Positions 1-9,033 of a stretch of DNA of 64,000 nt are shown here, piece after piece. The stretch covers positions 290,093 to 354,092 of the forward strand of contig NZ_RPHB01000008.1 in NCBI RefSeq assembly GCF_019343195.1, read 5' to 3'. Numbering within the stretch: the stretch's first letter is position 1; each line of letters starts with the position of its first letter. The DNA is from Arthrospiribacter ruber (lineage in GTDB: Bacteria; Bacteroidota; Bacteroidia; Cytophagales; Cyclobacteriaceae). The translations under genes and the position numbers were made by a program. Below the pieces are notes generated by a model. That model was not told the DNA's origin, searched no databases, and saw only the letters and a program-made list of their open reading frames with translations.

Positions 1-672
1 GAGCCATACAGGGCTGCAGCATTGGCACCTTTTAATACGGTGATGCTTTCTATGTCATTGGGGTTGAGTCTGGAGATATCAGGAATCGGGACACCATCCA
101 CCACATAGATGGGTTCATTGGGGTTTCTGCCATCAATTCCAGAGCTTCTTTGAAGTGATCTATTGCCTCTAAGTACCACCTGGGCTGCAGGATCTACTTT
201 ACTGTCATACATGTTGATCCTTAAGCCGGCAACCTTTCCTGACAATCCGAATATCGGGTTGACTACTTTGCCCTGATTCAACTCCTCAGACTCCACGATC
301 TTGGATGAGGAGCCCAGTTCTTTGGCCGATCGACTTATGCCCAGCGCCCCGACCACCTCTACTTCAGACAGCAAAGTGGCATTTTCCTTCAGGTAAATGA
401 TCAGCTCCTCTTCTGCTTCCGGGACGATGACTTCTTTTGACAAAAATCCGATAAATCTAATGATCAACACATCTCCTGGGTTGGCATACATCCTGAATTT
501 TCCGTCCTGATCAGTTACAGCAGTCGTCGGTCTGTCTTTGATCTGTATGGTAGCACCCGGCAGAGGGTTTTTAGAATAATCTTCTATGACGGTCCCAGAG
601 GCATGAAAATGCTGGGCATTCGTTTGGGTTGACGCAAATAAAACACAAACAATAAGTACAATTTTTTTCATG
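1..672 (-). CDS. SusC/RagA-type TonB-dependent receptor, N-terminal part (cut by window edge)
   Basis: The first 224 codons of an outer-membrane TBDR that continues beyond the left edge. It opens with a signal peptide ending near TNAQ (residues 1-21), followed by a carboxypeptidase-regulatory-like domain (about 24-105) and the start of the plug domain with the family hallmark YVVDGVPI and the segment LKGANAAALYGS at the cut. This arrangement is typical of SusC/RagA proteins that import a large ligand with a SusD partner; the partner would lie outside the window. It is divergent from the AraC-type regulator and its upstream region carries a perfect 17-bp palindrome at 700-716 also found, less perfectly, before the siderophore receptor, so metal-dependent control is likely. 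The ligand cannot be told from this part. Confidence 0.93.
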
Positions 673-699
673 GGCTTCAGATAATTTTCACTACTGTTA

Positions 700-716
700 T
701 TTAGACTTAGTCTAAA
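700..716. promoter_or_regulatory. Palindromic operator, probable iron-responsive regulator site
   Basis: TTTAGACTTAGTCTAAA is a perfect inverted repeat of two 8-base arms around one central base. It lies in the divergent region between the SusC-like receptor (start 672) and the AraC-type regulator (start 786). Two imperfect copies occur upstream of the siderophore receptor at 6670-6686 and 6727-6743. Shared occurrence before iron-type receptors suggests a Fur- or DtxR-family site; which of the two binds is not decided by the sequence. Confidence 0.6.
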
Positions 717-785
717 AAAGAATTAAGTTTGTGCTGCAAATCTAAGCTCAGGTACGGTGTATCAATGACGCTATAAGGAATTAAA

Positions 786-1802
786 ATGACGGTAAAGGGA
801 AAAAGTGGCGTAAAATTATTCAGTCGTCTTTTAGATCAAGAAGAAGGAATTTTTCAGCAATTGGGTACTGAAGGTGTTTCCCATCCAAAAGTAATTTTGA
901 GGAATCTGGAGTTTCCGGGTATCCAAGGGGCTGAGTATTTATCGGATGCGATTTATTATTGTCATGCCAAGATGATACCAGATCACAGACCTTACGCCAT
1001 CCATGTGCTGTCACAGAAAAACTACATACAGCTAAGTTTTTGTCTGGCAGGCCATCTTAATTATTTCAACAACAAAACCGGCAAGCTTATTTACAGTCTT
1101 TCGTCGGGTATGGCCAATATGATTTTCTATGGCGATCAGGAAATCCGGGTGGAGTATGAAGGAGAAGAAGTATTTGAAACTTTGGTTGTCAACATCCATA
1201 TAGATTACATCCAAAAGCATTTTTCAAAGATCTTTCTTGGCCTTGGAACACTTCTAAGAGATATTTCAGGCAATGAACCAAGGTTAATTTCAGAGAAAGG
1301 TATTTTGGTCAGTCCTGAGCTTCGGCAATTGCTGTTGCATTTTGTTTCCAAAAAGTATGCAGGCTGTTTTTTAGCGCATTATGTGGAGATTAAGATCAAA
1401 GAAGCATTTATCCTTTTGATGGATAGTTTGGAAGAAAAGGACTCTTATCCTACAACTGCTCAGTTCTTAAAGCCGGAAGACATCGAAAAAATGGAACTGG
1501 CAAAATCCATTCTACTTGAAAACTTCAGTAATCCTCCGGGATTAAAGGAGTTGGCCTTGTTGGTAGGTACCAATGAATTCAACTTAAAGAAACATTTTAA
1601 ACTGCATTTTGGCAAAACTGCCTATAACTATTTACATGAATTTAAAATGGAAAAAGCCAGAGAATTGCTTGCTTCTTCAAAGAAACCTATAGCTGACATA
1701 GCGGAATATTTTGGATACAGTCATGCCACACACTTCAGCAGTGCTTTTAAAAAGTGCTTCGGAATGTTGCCCAAGGCTTACAGGGAATCCAATAGTTTCT
1801 GA
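786..1802 (+). CDS. AraC-family transcriptional regulator (PchR-like)
   Basis: A 338-residue regulator with a C-terminal AraC double helix-turn-helix (about residues 238-336, including KELALLVGTNEFNLKKHF and IADIAEYFGYSHATHFSSAF). The first 230 residues are a ligand-sensing domain without a recognisable cupin signature. Size and layout resemble PchR-type regulators, which respond to siderophores and switch on the matching receptor. Here the gene sits between a SusC-like receptor (divergent) and a siderophore receptor operon, which fits that role. AAGGAA lies about 6 bases before the ATG. The link to either receptor is inference from position. Confidence 0.85.
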   Translation: MTVKGKSGVKLFSRLLDQEEGIFQQLGTEGVSHPKVILRNLEFPGIQGAEYLSDAIYYCHAKMIPDHRPYAIHVLSQKNYIQLSFCLAGHLNYFNNKTGKLIYSLSSGMANMIFYGDQEIRVEYEGEEVFETLVVNIHIDYIQKHFSKIFLGLGTLLRDISGNEPRLISEKGILVSPELRQLLLHFVSKKYAGCFLAHYVEIKIKEAFILLMDSLEEKDSYPTTAQFLKPEDIEKMELAKSILLENFSNPPGLKELALLVGTNEFNLKKHFKLHFGKTAYNYLHEFKMEKARELLASSKKPIADIAEYFGYSHATHFSSAFKKCFGMLPKAYRESNSF

Positions 1803-1925
1803 TTGGAGTTACAAAAGCCTGAAACCTTCTACCTGCTTGCCTCCCCTGAGTATTTCCAAGAAATTCATATTGACATATCCCATCAATGATTGGCTTGCAG
1901 GGAAGCATGTAAGTCAAGGTCTGGT

Positions 1926-1968
1926 TTTTAAAAATAAGGGGGAGGGCCATATGTCATTAACCCTCCCC
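1926..1968 (-). terminator. Rho-independent terminator-like hairpin
   Basis: Arms GGGGAGGG (1939-1946) and CCCTCCCC (1961-1968) enclose a 14-base loop. Read on the minus strand the hairpin is followed by CCTTATTTTTA, so it can end transcripts of the small gene at 1984-2316. It may also slow transcripts from the converging AraC gene, but no T-run follows on the plus strand. Confidence 0.6.
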
Positions 1969-1983
1969 GAGACAATCAAAAAA

Positions 1984-2316
1984 TCAACCGTTTAAAATTT
2001 GAAGTATTTCCAACTCAGTTCTGGCTTTCTCGAATAGCTCGGAAAGTTGTCTATGTTCATATTCTTTAATGACAAACTGGATACTTTGATGGCAAGTATT
2101 GATCACTATAAATCTTCCACCTTCTTCTGTTTGCCAACTTTTTATATTAAAATCTATGGTTTGAAAGGATTTACTGAAAACAAGAAAATCCTCTTCCAGA
2201 AATGTAACCATCAGATTGTTAAAATACCATCTTACACAACCGGATTCAAGGCATTTGACCACATTGCTGTTGGGCATTTCAGCCAAAAGAACACTTTCAC
2301 AGTTTTTCATAATCAT
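1984..2316 (-). CDS. Small hypothetical protein, possibly DUF6686-like
   Basis: A 110-residue soluble protein without signal peptide or membrane segment. The middle (KCLESGCVRWYFNNLMVTF, then EEDF) has the look of the short Bacteroidota DUF6686 family, with an N-terminal Cys-containing strand followed by a conserved 'no-large-loop' core, but I can only suggest this from memory of the family. It has a start ATG at 2316 (an alternative in-frame ATG lies two codons later) and a terminator-like hairpin just downstream. Function unknown. It stands alone, convergent with the AraC regulator, and is separated by about 150 bases from the siderophore operon's last gene. Confidence 0.55.
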   Translation of the reverse strand: MIMKNCESVLLAEMPNSNVVKCLESGCVRWYFNNLMVTFLEEDFLVFSKSFQTIDFNIKSWQTEEGGRFIVINTCHQSIQFVIKEYEHRQLSELFEKARTELEILQILNG

Positions 2317-2467
2317 TCAGTTTAAATTAGTGCCTGGAATCCGGAATTGCTTCAGTTACAAATAAACCCTATTCACAAAACCAATATTTCCGGATCCAGG
2401 ACTTGATATCTTTATGAATTTGTACTTTTATCTTTTGATTTTAGGTCTTTATTTTTCAGCTGTGTTT

Positions 2468-2740
2468 TCAACCATGAATAAAAAACCAAAGCATGCCGAT
2501 GCATGCAATCAAAACCACTCCATATCCTAAAACTATCTGCCTTTTCTTGATAGCTAACAACATCAAAACTGTTAATAAAACCGCTACCCCCCCCTTGATA
2601 TAGAGATTTGGAAGGGCGACTTCGAGTACCATGAAATCCAGTACATATACCATACTGAGTACAAATACCAATAGCAGAGAGCAGCATAATGGTATAAGGA
2701 TAGACTCAAAATAATTCTTCTTTTTCTTCACGCTTCCCAT
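2468..2740 (-). CDS. Small three-helix membrane protein of the siderophore operon
   Basis: A 90-residue hydrophobic protein with a basic N-terminus (KKKK) and three predicted membrane segments at about 13-33, 45-62 and 69-88. Its ATG begins one base after the TGA of the PepSY protein gene, so the two are almost certainly translationally coupled and form the tail of the siderophore receptor operon. Similar small membrane proteins follow PepSY proteins in Bacteroidota iron loci; no function is assigned. A role in assisting the PepSY protein in siderophore reduction or iron release is inference. Confidence 0.75.
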   Translation of the reverse strand: MGSVKKKKNYFESILIPLCCSLLLVFVLSMVYVLDFMVLEVALPNLYIKGGVAVLLTVLMLLAIKKRQIVLGYGVVLIACIGMLWFFIHG

Positions 2741-2741
2741 T

Positions 2742-4100
2742 TCACAATTGTCTTGCTGTTATTTTGGACTTATTTTTTTGTATTTTCTCATTGATTATAC
2801 TTCTTCGCCTTTTACGCCATCGGAAGAGGTGATAAACAATAAATCCTATCAGGAAAATGTATACACTAGGCGTAATCACCGTAGCCACCCATACGTATCC
2901 AAAGAAGGTCACAGCCCATCCCATCAGAATCAAGAATACCAGAATAGATACAGAATAGACAAAAACAGTTTTCATGACAGTGGATTTGAAAACTGTCTTA
3001 GCTTCTTTTCTTTTCAGATAAATTATAAAACCGGTAAGAGATAGGAAACCCGAAGTCAGACCCAGGATAAAATACAGGATTTTTGTTATCAGGCCGGCAT
3101 ACCGACCAAAGTGAAGGCCTTCCTGGATGAAATAGAGTTTATGCCAAAAATTCTGTTTTCGACCGTCATAAGCAAAAAGCGTTTGAAGATCTGTTTTGTC
3201 CAGGACTATTTTATGAATGTGGGGCTCGTACAAAGTTCCTACATAATCTCCTCTTATTTCAATGGTATTGTATCCGTTTGAGGAAGGAATAATCATCACT
3301 GGTTTAAAGTCCGGGAATTCGGTATTGAGTTTTCCCATCAAAGCATTCAGGTCAAAGTTTAACGCTTCGTCCTGTGAGGCCTCTAAGGGTTTTTCTGATC
3401 TTTGATAGTGATTGGGCACTTTCATATCTGTCCATGTCATCAATTTGGGTTGCAAGCCAAGCCAGCCCCCTGTGATGGCAATCATCAGATTGAAAAGCAG
3501 GGCTGCGATTCCAATTAATTTATGCCAGTCAGCCATAATGACTCGGATTCCTTTTTGATTTCTGATGGCTCCAAACACTTGGCTTTTCATAAAATTACCA
3601 TAAATCAACAAACCTGTAATAGATATAACCAAGAGACCTATGCCTGCCAAACCGACCAATTGACGACCATACCAGCCATCCATCAATCGTACATGAACCT
3701 GTCTGAGGTAGTTGGGGACTGAGTTTAATTGATCTTTCCTCCCCAGATAATCCCCAGTAGAAGGATCCACGAAAACCTTGTAACGCTCAGATTCATATTT
3801 TTCACCTGAATAATAATAATCATACACCCATGGATCTTCAGGAGTTTGACCAGGATAAATGCCCAAAAGACTGAACTTAGAAAATTCTTCTGGTAGAGAA
3901 CCTTCTTCTACAGTTTTGAATACAAAAGATGCCTTCTCCCCTGATTGGGAAGAAGGCAATTGGTAGGAATGATCCAAAAAATCCTCTATTTCGGGAATAA
4001 AAATCGCTACTGCACCTGAAATGCTTAAAATACCAATGACTATACCAACATATAGGCCGGTCCAGTTATGAATTCGCCATAAAGTTTTATTTTTAATCAT
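2742..4100 (-). CDS. PepSY-associated transmembrane protein, putative siderophore-iron reductase
   Basis: About 452 residues with four strong membrane segments: near the N-terminus (the RIHNWTGLYVGIVIG motif typical of the family), two in the middle (after VHVRLMDGWYGRQLVG and around WHKLIGIAALLFNLMIAITG) and one or two at the C-terminus. Periplasmic PepSY domains lie between them. His residues in the helices (HNWTG, DWHKL, HFGRYAG) are the kind proposed to bind haem in this family, whose members are thought to reduce ferric siderophores. I chose ATG at 4100; a TTG two codons upstream is possible. The gene follows the siderophore receptor after 12 bases and precedes the small membrane protein by one base, which supports a three-gene iron operon. 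Confidence 0.88.
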   Translation of the reverse strand: MIKNKTLWRIHNWTGLYVGIVIGILSISGAVAIFIPEIEDFLDHSYQLPSSQSGEKASFVFKTVEEGSLPEEFSKFSLLGIYPGQTPEDPWVYDYYYSGEKYESERYKVFVDPSTGDYLGRKDQLNSVPNYLRQVHVRLMDGWYGRQLVGLAGIGLLVISITGLLIYGNFMKSQVFGAIRNQKGIRVIMADWHKLIGIAALLFNLMIAITGGWLGLQPKLMTWTDMKVPNHYQRSEKPLEASQDEALNFDLNALMGKLNTEFPDFKPVMIIPSSNGYNTIEIRGDYVGTLYEPHIHKIVLDKTDLQTLFAYDGRKQNFWHKLYFIQEGLHFGRYAGLITKILYFILGLTSGFLSLTGFIIYLKRKEAKTVFKSTVMKTVFVYSVSILVFLILMGWAVTFFGYVWVATVITPSVYIFLIGFIVYHLFRWRKRRRSIINEKIQKNKSKITARQL

Positions 4101-4112
4101 TTTCAACCGCTA

Positions 4113-6548
4113 TTAGAAATTGTAGGCGACTGTTGCCAGGAAGTTTCTTGGCTCTCCCGGGAAAAGTCTGTTGAAATCATACCCTCCGACCCAGTGAACT
4201 TGGTTGGCTAGATTTCTGAAATTGACGGAAACCCTAAACTTGTCCACCGTATAATAAAGTGCTGCATCTGCCACGAAGTAGGAAGGCAAGGTCAGTATTG
4301 GACTGAAAGTATTTCTAGAGGATACAAAATTACCTCCCAAGGCGATGCCCAGTCCATTTAGATTTCCTTCTGTCAGGACATATTTGGCCCAAAAACCCCC
4401 TTGATGGAGAGGAGCATTTTCTTTGATTTCTCCAATTTCCTGCTCATTGTCTGACTCTGTGATGATCGCTCTGTTGTATGCATAATTTGCAGTCAGGCTC
4501 AAATTCTTGGTAATATTTCCAGCAAGATCAAATTCAATTCCTCTAGCCCTCTCCTGCCCTCTTTGTGCCAATAGGTCTGGATTTTCAGGATTGTTCGCAT
4601 TGATTAGAATGTTATTTTGGGTAATTTGGTAAATGGCTGTAGTGGCAAACAATCTTCTATTGAAAAACTCACCTTTGAAACCTGTCTCGCCCATTCTACT
4701 TGTCAAAGGGTCAAATGGTCCTCCAAAAACCTCCGGACTACCGATAAAGCCTGCTCCCTGAGGTTGATATCCCTGGGAATAAGTCGCATAAGCATTGATA
4801 TTTTTGTTTAGCGCATACACTGCACCAAGTCTCGGTATCAGCGCAGCTTGGGTTACCTCTTCTTCCTCACTGCCACCAAAACCTAATAGGTCTGTGTAAA
4901 ACTCCTGTCTCAGACTGAGTAATAAAGTTAGTTTGTTGTATTCGATCTGATCCTGAATGTAAAAACCATTAACAGAATACTTAGCAGCTGTCAACGGATT
5001 ATTAATAAAAAGATAATTTTCATAGTTAGAAATCGTAAATCTAGGATTTGCTAGGTTAAAGTGTGGAACATTAGGTATTGGATTGCCATTTTGATCAAAC
5101 TGGTAGGCATCCCTATTGTAGGGATTGAAGGTATTAATAAATCCTGAACCGTCTGCCCGAAGGTAACCACCGGCATTTTGTGTAGCTCCTCCTACAGGTA
5201 ACACCCGCTGTATATAATCATAGCCTCCAAGCAACTTGTGTCTGATTTTTCCAGTCGCAAATTCATGAACCAGATAAGCAGATAAGTTATCCGTGTAATT
5301 TCTTTGAAACCTTCGGATGGTGGACATTCCCATCAGGGTAGGGATTTCATTTCCATCACCGTCTCTTGCAAATTGGTTGGAAGTCCTGTGTTCCTGAAGG
5401 TCTTCCTGTGCCAGGTATTTGATATAGGACACATTCAGTGATGTTTTTTCAGTGAATTTATGCTGAAGGGAAATTGTACTGAATAGGTTATCAATATTCA
5501 GATAATCATCAACATAAGCTATGGCAAGGGAAATCGGCGTGGAGAAAAGATCTGTTCCGGCAGAAGCCCCGAAAATCGGCTGTCCCCTATCCAGTTTCCC
5601 TCTAGTAGCTGAGTAAACTAGGTCAAAATTTATAGCAGTTTTATCACTTGGCAAAAAGGTAAAAGAAGGTGCCACCATCATATCTGTTCTCCCCTGAAGC
5701 GTTCTGAATGATTCAGTATCCTGATAAGCTACATTCAATCTGTAAAGCAGGGTTTTCTCTTCATTCATTGGTCCAGTGAAATCCAAGGCAACACGGTAAG
5801 TATTGAAACTCCCGGTAGAAAACTGTAAGGACTTTCTGGACTCATCAAGCGGTTTTTTAGTAACCCTATTGATAGTCCCTCCTGGGTCCGTATTAGCAAA
5901 TAGTGCTGATGCTGGACCTTTGATAACTTCAATCCGTTCTAAATTTGCAGTAATTGGAAGTGCCCAGAAAATACCACCCGCACGGAGTCCATTTATCAAT
6001 TGATTGCTACTTCTAAATCCTCTCAAAGTAAAATCATCATAACTGGAAAACTGATTGATTCCACTCATGTTTTTTACAACCTCTCCTGTAGTAAAAGCTT
6101 GTTGATCTACCATCAGTTCTTTAGTGACAAAAGAAATTGATTGAGGTATATCTTTGATCGGAGAGGCTACTTTTGTTCCGCTAAAGGACACATCATTTTT
6201 ATAAGAATCTTCCCGCCTACCTGTGATTTCCACTGCCTGAAGTCTGTATTCATCTTCCTGCAGAGTGACGGTGAAACTTCCAGTTACAAGGTTAGCAGGA
6301 TCAACATTTATGGATTCCGCAACATAACCAATAGCCGAAACCCTCAAAACAATATTAGAGCTCCTATTGAAAGAAAGACTGAACTTTCCTTCTACATCTG
6401 TTACTGTTCCTTGGTTTGTCCCGGTAATTAATAGAGTGGCGCCAACAATTGGTTGTTGATCCTGATTCAAAACAGCCCCTTGGATAACAGACTGACTGTA
6501 AACAGTCTGCAAAAGCAGACAAAATAAAAGTGTAAAGAATAATTTCAT
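4113..6548 (-). CDS. TonB-dependent siderophore receptor
   Basis: An 811-residue outer-membrane receptor. In order: signal peptide (about 1-18), carboxypeptidase-regulatory-like domain (20-105), plug domain (about 125-235) with the motif DIPQSISFVTKELM that marks the siderophore-receptor subfamily, then a 22-strand barrel ending in aromatic VAYNF. This subfamily imports ferric siderophores by TonB-dependent gating. It heads an operon with a PepSY reductase-like protein and a small membrane protein. Two palindromes like that at 700-716 lie 120-195 bases upstream of its start. The cognate siderophore cannot be predicted; no biosynthesis genes are present, so it may take up siderophores made by others. 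Confidence 0.95.
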   Translation of the reverse strand: MKLFFTLLFCLLLQTVYSQSVIQGAVLNQDQQPIVGATLLITGTNQGTVTDVEGKFSLSFNRSSNIVLRVSAIGYVAESINVDPANLVTGSFTVTLQEDEYRLQAVEITGRREDSYKNDVSFSGTKVASPIKDIPQSISFVTKELMVDQQAFTTGEVVKNMSGINQFSSYDDFTLRGFRSSNQLINGLRAGGIFWALPITANLERIEVIKGPASALFANTDPGGTINRVTKKPLDESRKSLQFSTGSFNTYRVALDFTGPMNEEKTLLYRLNVAYQDTESFRTLQGRTDMMVAPSFTFLPSDKTAINFDLVYSATRGKLDRGQPIFGASAGTDLFSTPISLAIAYVDDYLNIDNLFSTISLQHKFTEKTSLNVSYIKYLAQEDLQEHRTSNQFARDGDGNEIPTLMGMSTIRRFQRNYTDNLSAYLVHEFATGKIRHKLLGGYDYIQRVLPVGGATQNAGGYLRADGSGFINTFNPYNRDAYQFDQNGNPIPNVPHFNLANPRFTISNYENYLFINNPLTAAKYSVNGFYIQDQIEYNKLTLLLSLRQEFYTDLLGFGGSEEEEVTQAALIPRLGAVYALNKNINAYATYSQGYQPQGAGFIGSPEVFGGPFDPLTSRMGETGFKGEFFNRRLFATTAIYQITQNNILINANNPENPDLLAQRGQERARGIEFDLAGNITKNLSLTANYAYNRAIITESDNEQEIGEIKENAPLHQGGFWAKYVLTEGNLNGLGIALGGNFVSSRNTFSPILTLPSYFVADAALYYTVDKFRVSVNFRNLANQVHWVGGYDFNRLFPGEPRNFLATVAYNF

Positions 6549-6669
6549 GTTTTTAACATTAGATTTTTAAAGATGATTTAATTAGCACAGATCCTTCTGG
6601 GTAATCTTGCATGGGTATAAAGCAACTCAAGTATTGAAGTTATTTTCAATAGATTACACATTGTTTTTA

Positions 6670-6686
6670 TTTAGACTGATTATAAA
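6670..6686. promoter_or_regulatory. Imperfect copy of the TTTAGACT palindrome
   Basis: TTTAGACTGATTATAAA keeps the left arm of the 700-716 palindrome exactly and 6 of 8 bases of the right arm. It lies about 120 bases upstream of the siderophore receptor start, in the expected control region. Confidence 0.5.
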
Positions 6687-6726
6687 CGATACAAAGTTGC
6701 AAACGGATCTTCCTAAATCAAATTTA

Positions 6727-6743
6727 TTTAGATTAATTCTAAA
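6727..6743. promoter_or_regulatory. Second upstream copy of the palindrome
   Basis: TTTAGATTAATTCTAAA is an inverted repeat with 7 of 8 arm pairs matched, 57 bases upstream of the copy at 6670. Two spaced sites would allow cooperative binding or control of two promoters. Confidence 0.5.
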
Positions 6744-7177
6744 TTGATTTTTTCTATGGGATTTCAGAAATAAATTTTTGTTTGGTTCTACTGATAGTTT
6801 GAAAAAAAGTCTTTAGTAAATTGATAAAAGGTTAAGGTATAAATCCTCAATAAGCATATATTATTATGGCTAGAAAGTTCAGTTTGAAGTTTGACAAAAG
6901 GCCTGCAAAATTCCATAAGCAAAATGACAAGAAGATTGATCAGCTCTGAGTTCCGCAAAATATAGAAAATTGGCATAAACCTAATGTCGCTTAAGTTTTT
7001 GTTGATGGAACTGGTAAGCCAGGAAAAGATGCTCAAGGAATTGTATGAGGAAATATTACAATTATTATGAATCTTGATTTCTATTTATGAGAAAATTATT
7101 AACGTTTTTCTCCAAGTTTATAAGCAATTAAATAGGTCAATAATAAGTGATCTGAAAAATATATTCAATCTTACTAC
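6744..7177. other. Non-coding or decayed stretch upstream of the siderophore operon
   Basis: No gene could be supported here. On the plus strand a run of codons near 6925-7066 is open except for one stop (…RRLISSEFRKI stop KIGINLMSLKFLLMELVSQ…), ending at a TGA near 7066, which looks like a short decayed coding segment of unknown origin. An 82-codon minus-strand frame across the same bases has no family features and is judged spurious. Confidence 0.4.
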
Positions 7178-7432
7178 ATGATGTATAGAATGTTTTTTTG
7201 GAAGGAAAACAAAACTTGGATCATTGTAATGAGCCTTACCAGAGTAAGATTTAAAAAACTGATTTTAAGCACTTGGCTTGAAAATGGATCCCAATGGATT
7301 GAAATTATTGACAATAAGGTTATTCCTTCAAAGGAAATGAGTAATCCTGCCATTCTTGAAGCGATTAAAAATAAAACACCCAATCGGTTTTGGATATTGG
7401 TTGCGGAGAAGAGTGACTGTGTAGGGAATTAA
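7178..7432 (+). CDS. Doubtful small hypothetical gene
   Basis: An 84-codon frame with no signal peptide or known motif; the C-terminal half (IEIIDNKVIPSKEMSNPAI) has ordinary protein-like composition. It lies between decayed sequence and the broken radC copy, has no clear ribosome-binding site, and could be a remnant rather than a working gene. I do not recognise it. Confidence 0.25.
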   Translation: MMYRMFFWKENKTWIIVMSLTRVRFKKLILSTWLENGSQWIEIIDNKVIPSKEMSNPAILEAIKNKTPNRFWILVAEKSDCVGN

Positions 7433-7564
7433 ACGAAATAGGAATAAAAGTCTTTGGATTGGAAGGTACGAAGAGTTTGATATTTGTTTTAGGACCGCAA
7501 AGCTCAACAAATCACTTTTAGAAGATTCAGGCAAAAAAGGAGGCACCCCTCCCTCCCCTTCCTT

Positions 7565-7755
7565 CTACATCATGCCTTTGTCTGCAAAGCTGATTAAGCA
7601 CTTCAGTAAAGATGATATGGTCCAGCACAATGATGTCCAGGTGTTTCCCGGCCTCAGAGAGTTTCCTGGTCAGTCTTCTGTCTTGCTCTGATGGTTTCAA
7701 GTTTCCTGAGGGATGGTTGTGGACCAGGATCATCGAGCAGCTCTGGTTTTCCAAA
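7565..7755 (-). pseudogene. radC 3' fragment, broken
   Basis: The fragment encodes ENQSCSMILVHNHPSG and the following helix almost identically to residues 157-207 of the intact RadC protein at 31912-32568, including the His-x-His and Ser…Asp residues of the JAMM metal site. The 5' part is deleted, and a 2-base deletion after IIFT shifts the frame so the normal ending (SFADEGMM) is lost in frame although its bases remain. It cannot make a working protein. A GC-rich purine/pyrimidine-biased tail (7540-7560) follows. Confidence 0.85.
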
Positions 7756-7832
7756 TTAAAAAATATGTTTAAAATATCAACACAAAAAGGTCAATAGTAT
7801 TAACAATAGATATTTTCGAAATTCTTACCCTT

Positions 7833-8045
7833 ATGGATGAAAAAGAAATACAGGTCAATAAAAGGCTGGACAGCATCATTTCATCAAATCCGGATCCCTT
7901 TCCCTTTGAGCGGATCAATAAAGGAAAGGCACTCTTAAAGCTAATGGAAGAAATCAGGAAGTACATAGAGACGGATCAATGGCTCCATTTGGGTATGATA
8001 TTAAAAGAGCTGGAAAACCATGAGATACAGATCATGAAAAAATGA
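7833..8045 (+). CDS. Small repeated protein, copy A
   Basis: A 70-residue, charged, probably helical protein beginning MDEKEIQVNKRLDSI, without signal peptide. It matches the 79-residue protein at 32876-33115 over its whole length (middle part KALLKLMEEIRKYIETDQ identical). In the other copy translation can begin nine codons earlier (MDIFEILTL), but here that ATG is ATA, so this copy starts at the inner ATG or is no longer expressed. A third, truncated copy lies at 25899-26000. I do not recognise the family; conservation of the reading frame across copies argues it is or was coding. Confidence 0.55.
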   Translation: MDEKEIQVNKRLDSIISSNPDPFPFERINKGKALLKLMEEIRKYIETDQWLHLGMILKELENHEIQIMKK

Positions 8046-8138
8046 GCACAAACACTCAGCAATCCAACTATTTGAAGACTGATAAAGCAACCCTATTAGA
8101 ACATGCTCTTCCTTGCTAGACTAGATAAACTTAAACTA

Positions 8139-8978
8139 TTAAAAATATGGAAACCAAAGCATCATTGATGCACCGAATATCCCAGTTGCCGTTACAAGGG
8201 TAAGCAAGATCAAGAGCATGGAATAAAAGACTTTTGGTAGGTCCCTACCACTTTTTTCCACCCGGAAATACATTTCCAAAAAGGCTAACGGAAGAATAAA
8301 CTGTGCTGCATTTAATATGGTCAAAGCTGGCCCTTCAAATGTTTCGGGATCAAATCCTACAGGTCCTGAATTGACCAATAGCCAGAACATAAGACCTATT
8401 CTGAAAAACCAGACACCACTGGCAGCCATAAAAAGCCTGAGCCCCCATCTTCTATGGGAAGAGACCATGCTGCTTTTGGCCCGGCTGTAAACAAAGTAGG
8501 AGAAAACAATGATCAGAACACCATTGAATGCTGTAAGATTGGCATTTAACTGAGACCCCAAGGGTTTGTTGAGTAGGTTTATCAATATCCCAGTGATACT
8601 GGTCAGAAGCGCTACTCCTAGATATATTCTTCCATTTATCCTATGAAAGGCTGGAAAATGCTTCCGTAATGCGGGAATGAGCTGCAAAGGCCCTCCTATA
8701 GTAATGACCCCTGCCATAAAAATATGCAAGAAAACTATGGCATTGCTCCACAATCTACCTTCTTGATATCCGTGTGGCATGAAGGAATTCCAGGCTTCCC
8801 AGTCTCCCCTAAATGAAGCACCTCCATAAAGCTTTATGATATAAGCTGCAAAGATAACCTGGCCTATGAATGCTGTAACAAACCAAATTTCTGTATTAAG
8901 TTTTAGAAGTCCTTCAGCAGAATACCTATTGAAAAGTGTTGAAATGCCATGCTTCTTTATCTGTATCGGTGAACCCAT
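8139..8978 (-). CDS. DUF2306 family membrane protein
   Basis: A 279-residue integral membrane protein with about seven hydrophobic segments (first near 30-50, last near 245-270). The central part with GGPLQLIPALRKHFPAFHR and GRIYLG followed by SSHRRWGLRLF is characteristic of the DUF2306 family, whose conserved His residues suggest cofactor or metal binding, but its biochemical role is not established. It starts 55 bases after the Crp-family gene on the same strand, so the two may be co-transcribed and the regulator may control this gene. Confidence 0.85.
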   Translation of the reverse strand: MGSPIQIKKHGISTLFNRYSAEGLLKLNTEIWFVTAFIGQVIFAAYIIKLYGGASFRGDWEAWNSFMPHGYQEGRLWSNAIVFLHIFMAGVITIGGPLQLIPALRKHFPAFHRINGRIYLGVALLTSITGILINLLNKPLGSQLNANLTAFNGVLIIVFSYFVYSRAKSSMVSSHRRWGLRLFMAASGVWFFRIGLMFWLLVNSGPVGFDPETFEGPALTILNAAQFILPLAFLEMYFRVEKSGRDLPKVFYSMLLILLTLVTATGIFGASMMLWFPYF

Positions 8979-9033
8979 ATTTTTGAATTTTCACCAATTT
9001 GACAAAATGATTATAGCTTACACTTGACAAATG

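Larger units (their letters stand above)
7533..8046. repeat. Dispersed radC/small-gene module, copy A (internally deleted)
   Basis: This segment matches 31886-33116 in two blocks: the 3' end of radC (about 7533-7755) and the small gene with its leader (about 7756-8046). Relative to the intact copy about 0.72 kb is missing, corresponding to roughly 32105-32825, which removes the 5' two thirds of radC and the spacer. The join lies after ctctggttttccaaa (7741-7755). Both blocks keep the orientation seen in the intact copy. Confidence 0.85.

Noticed and set aside
2412..2687. Minus-strand frame overlapping the small membrane protein of the siderophore operon
   Set aside because: Out of frame with the coupled 90-residue protein at 2468-2740, which has clear membrane helices and a one-base link to the PepSY gene.
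6788..7036. 82-codon minus-strand frame
   Set aside because: No family features, odd composition, and it overlaps a decayed plus-strand segment; judged chance frame.
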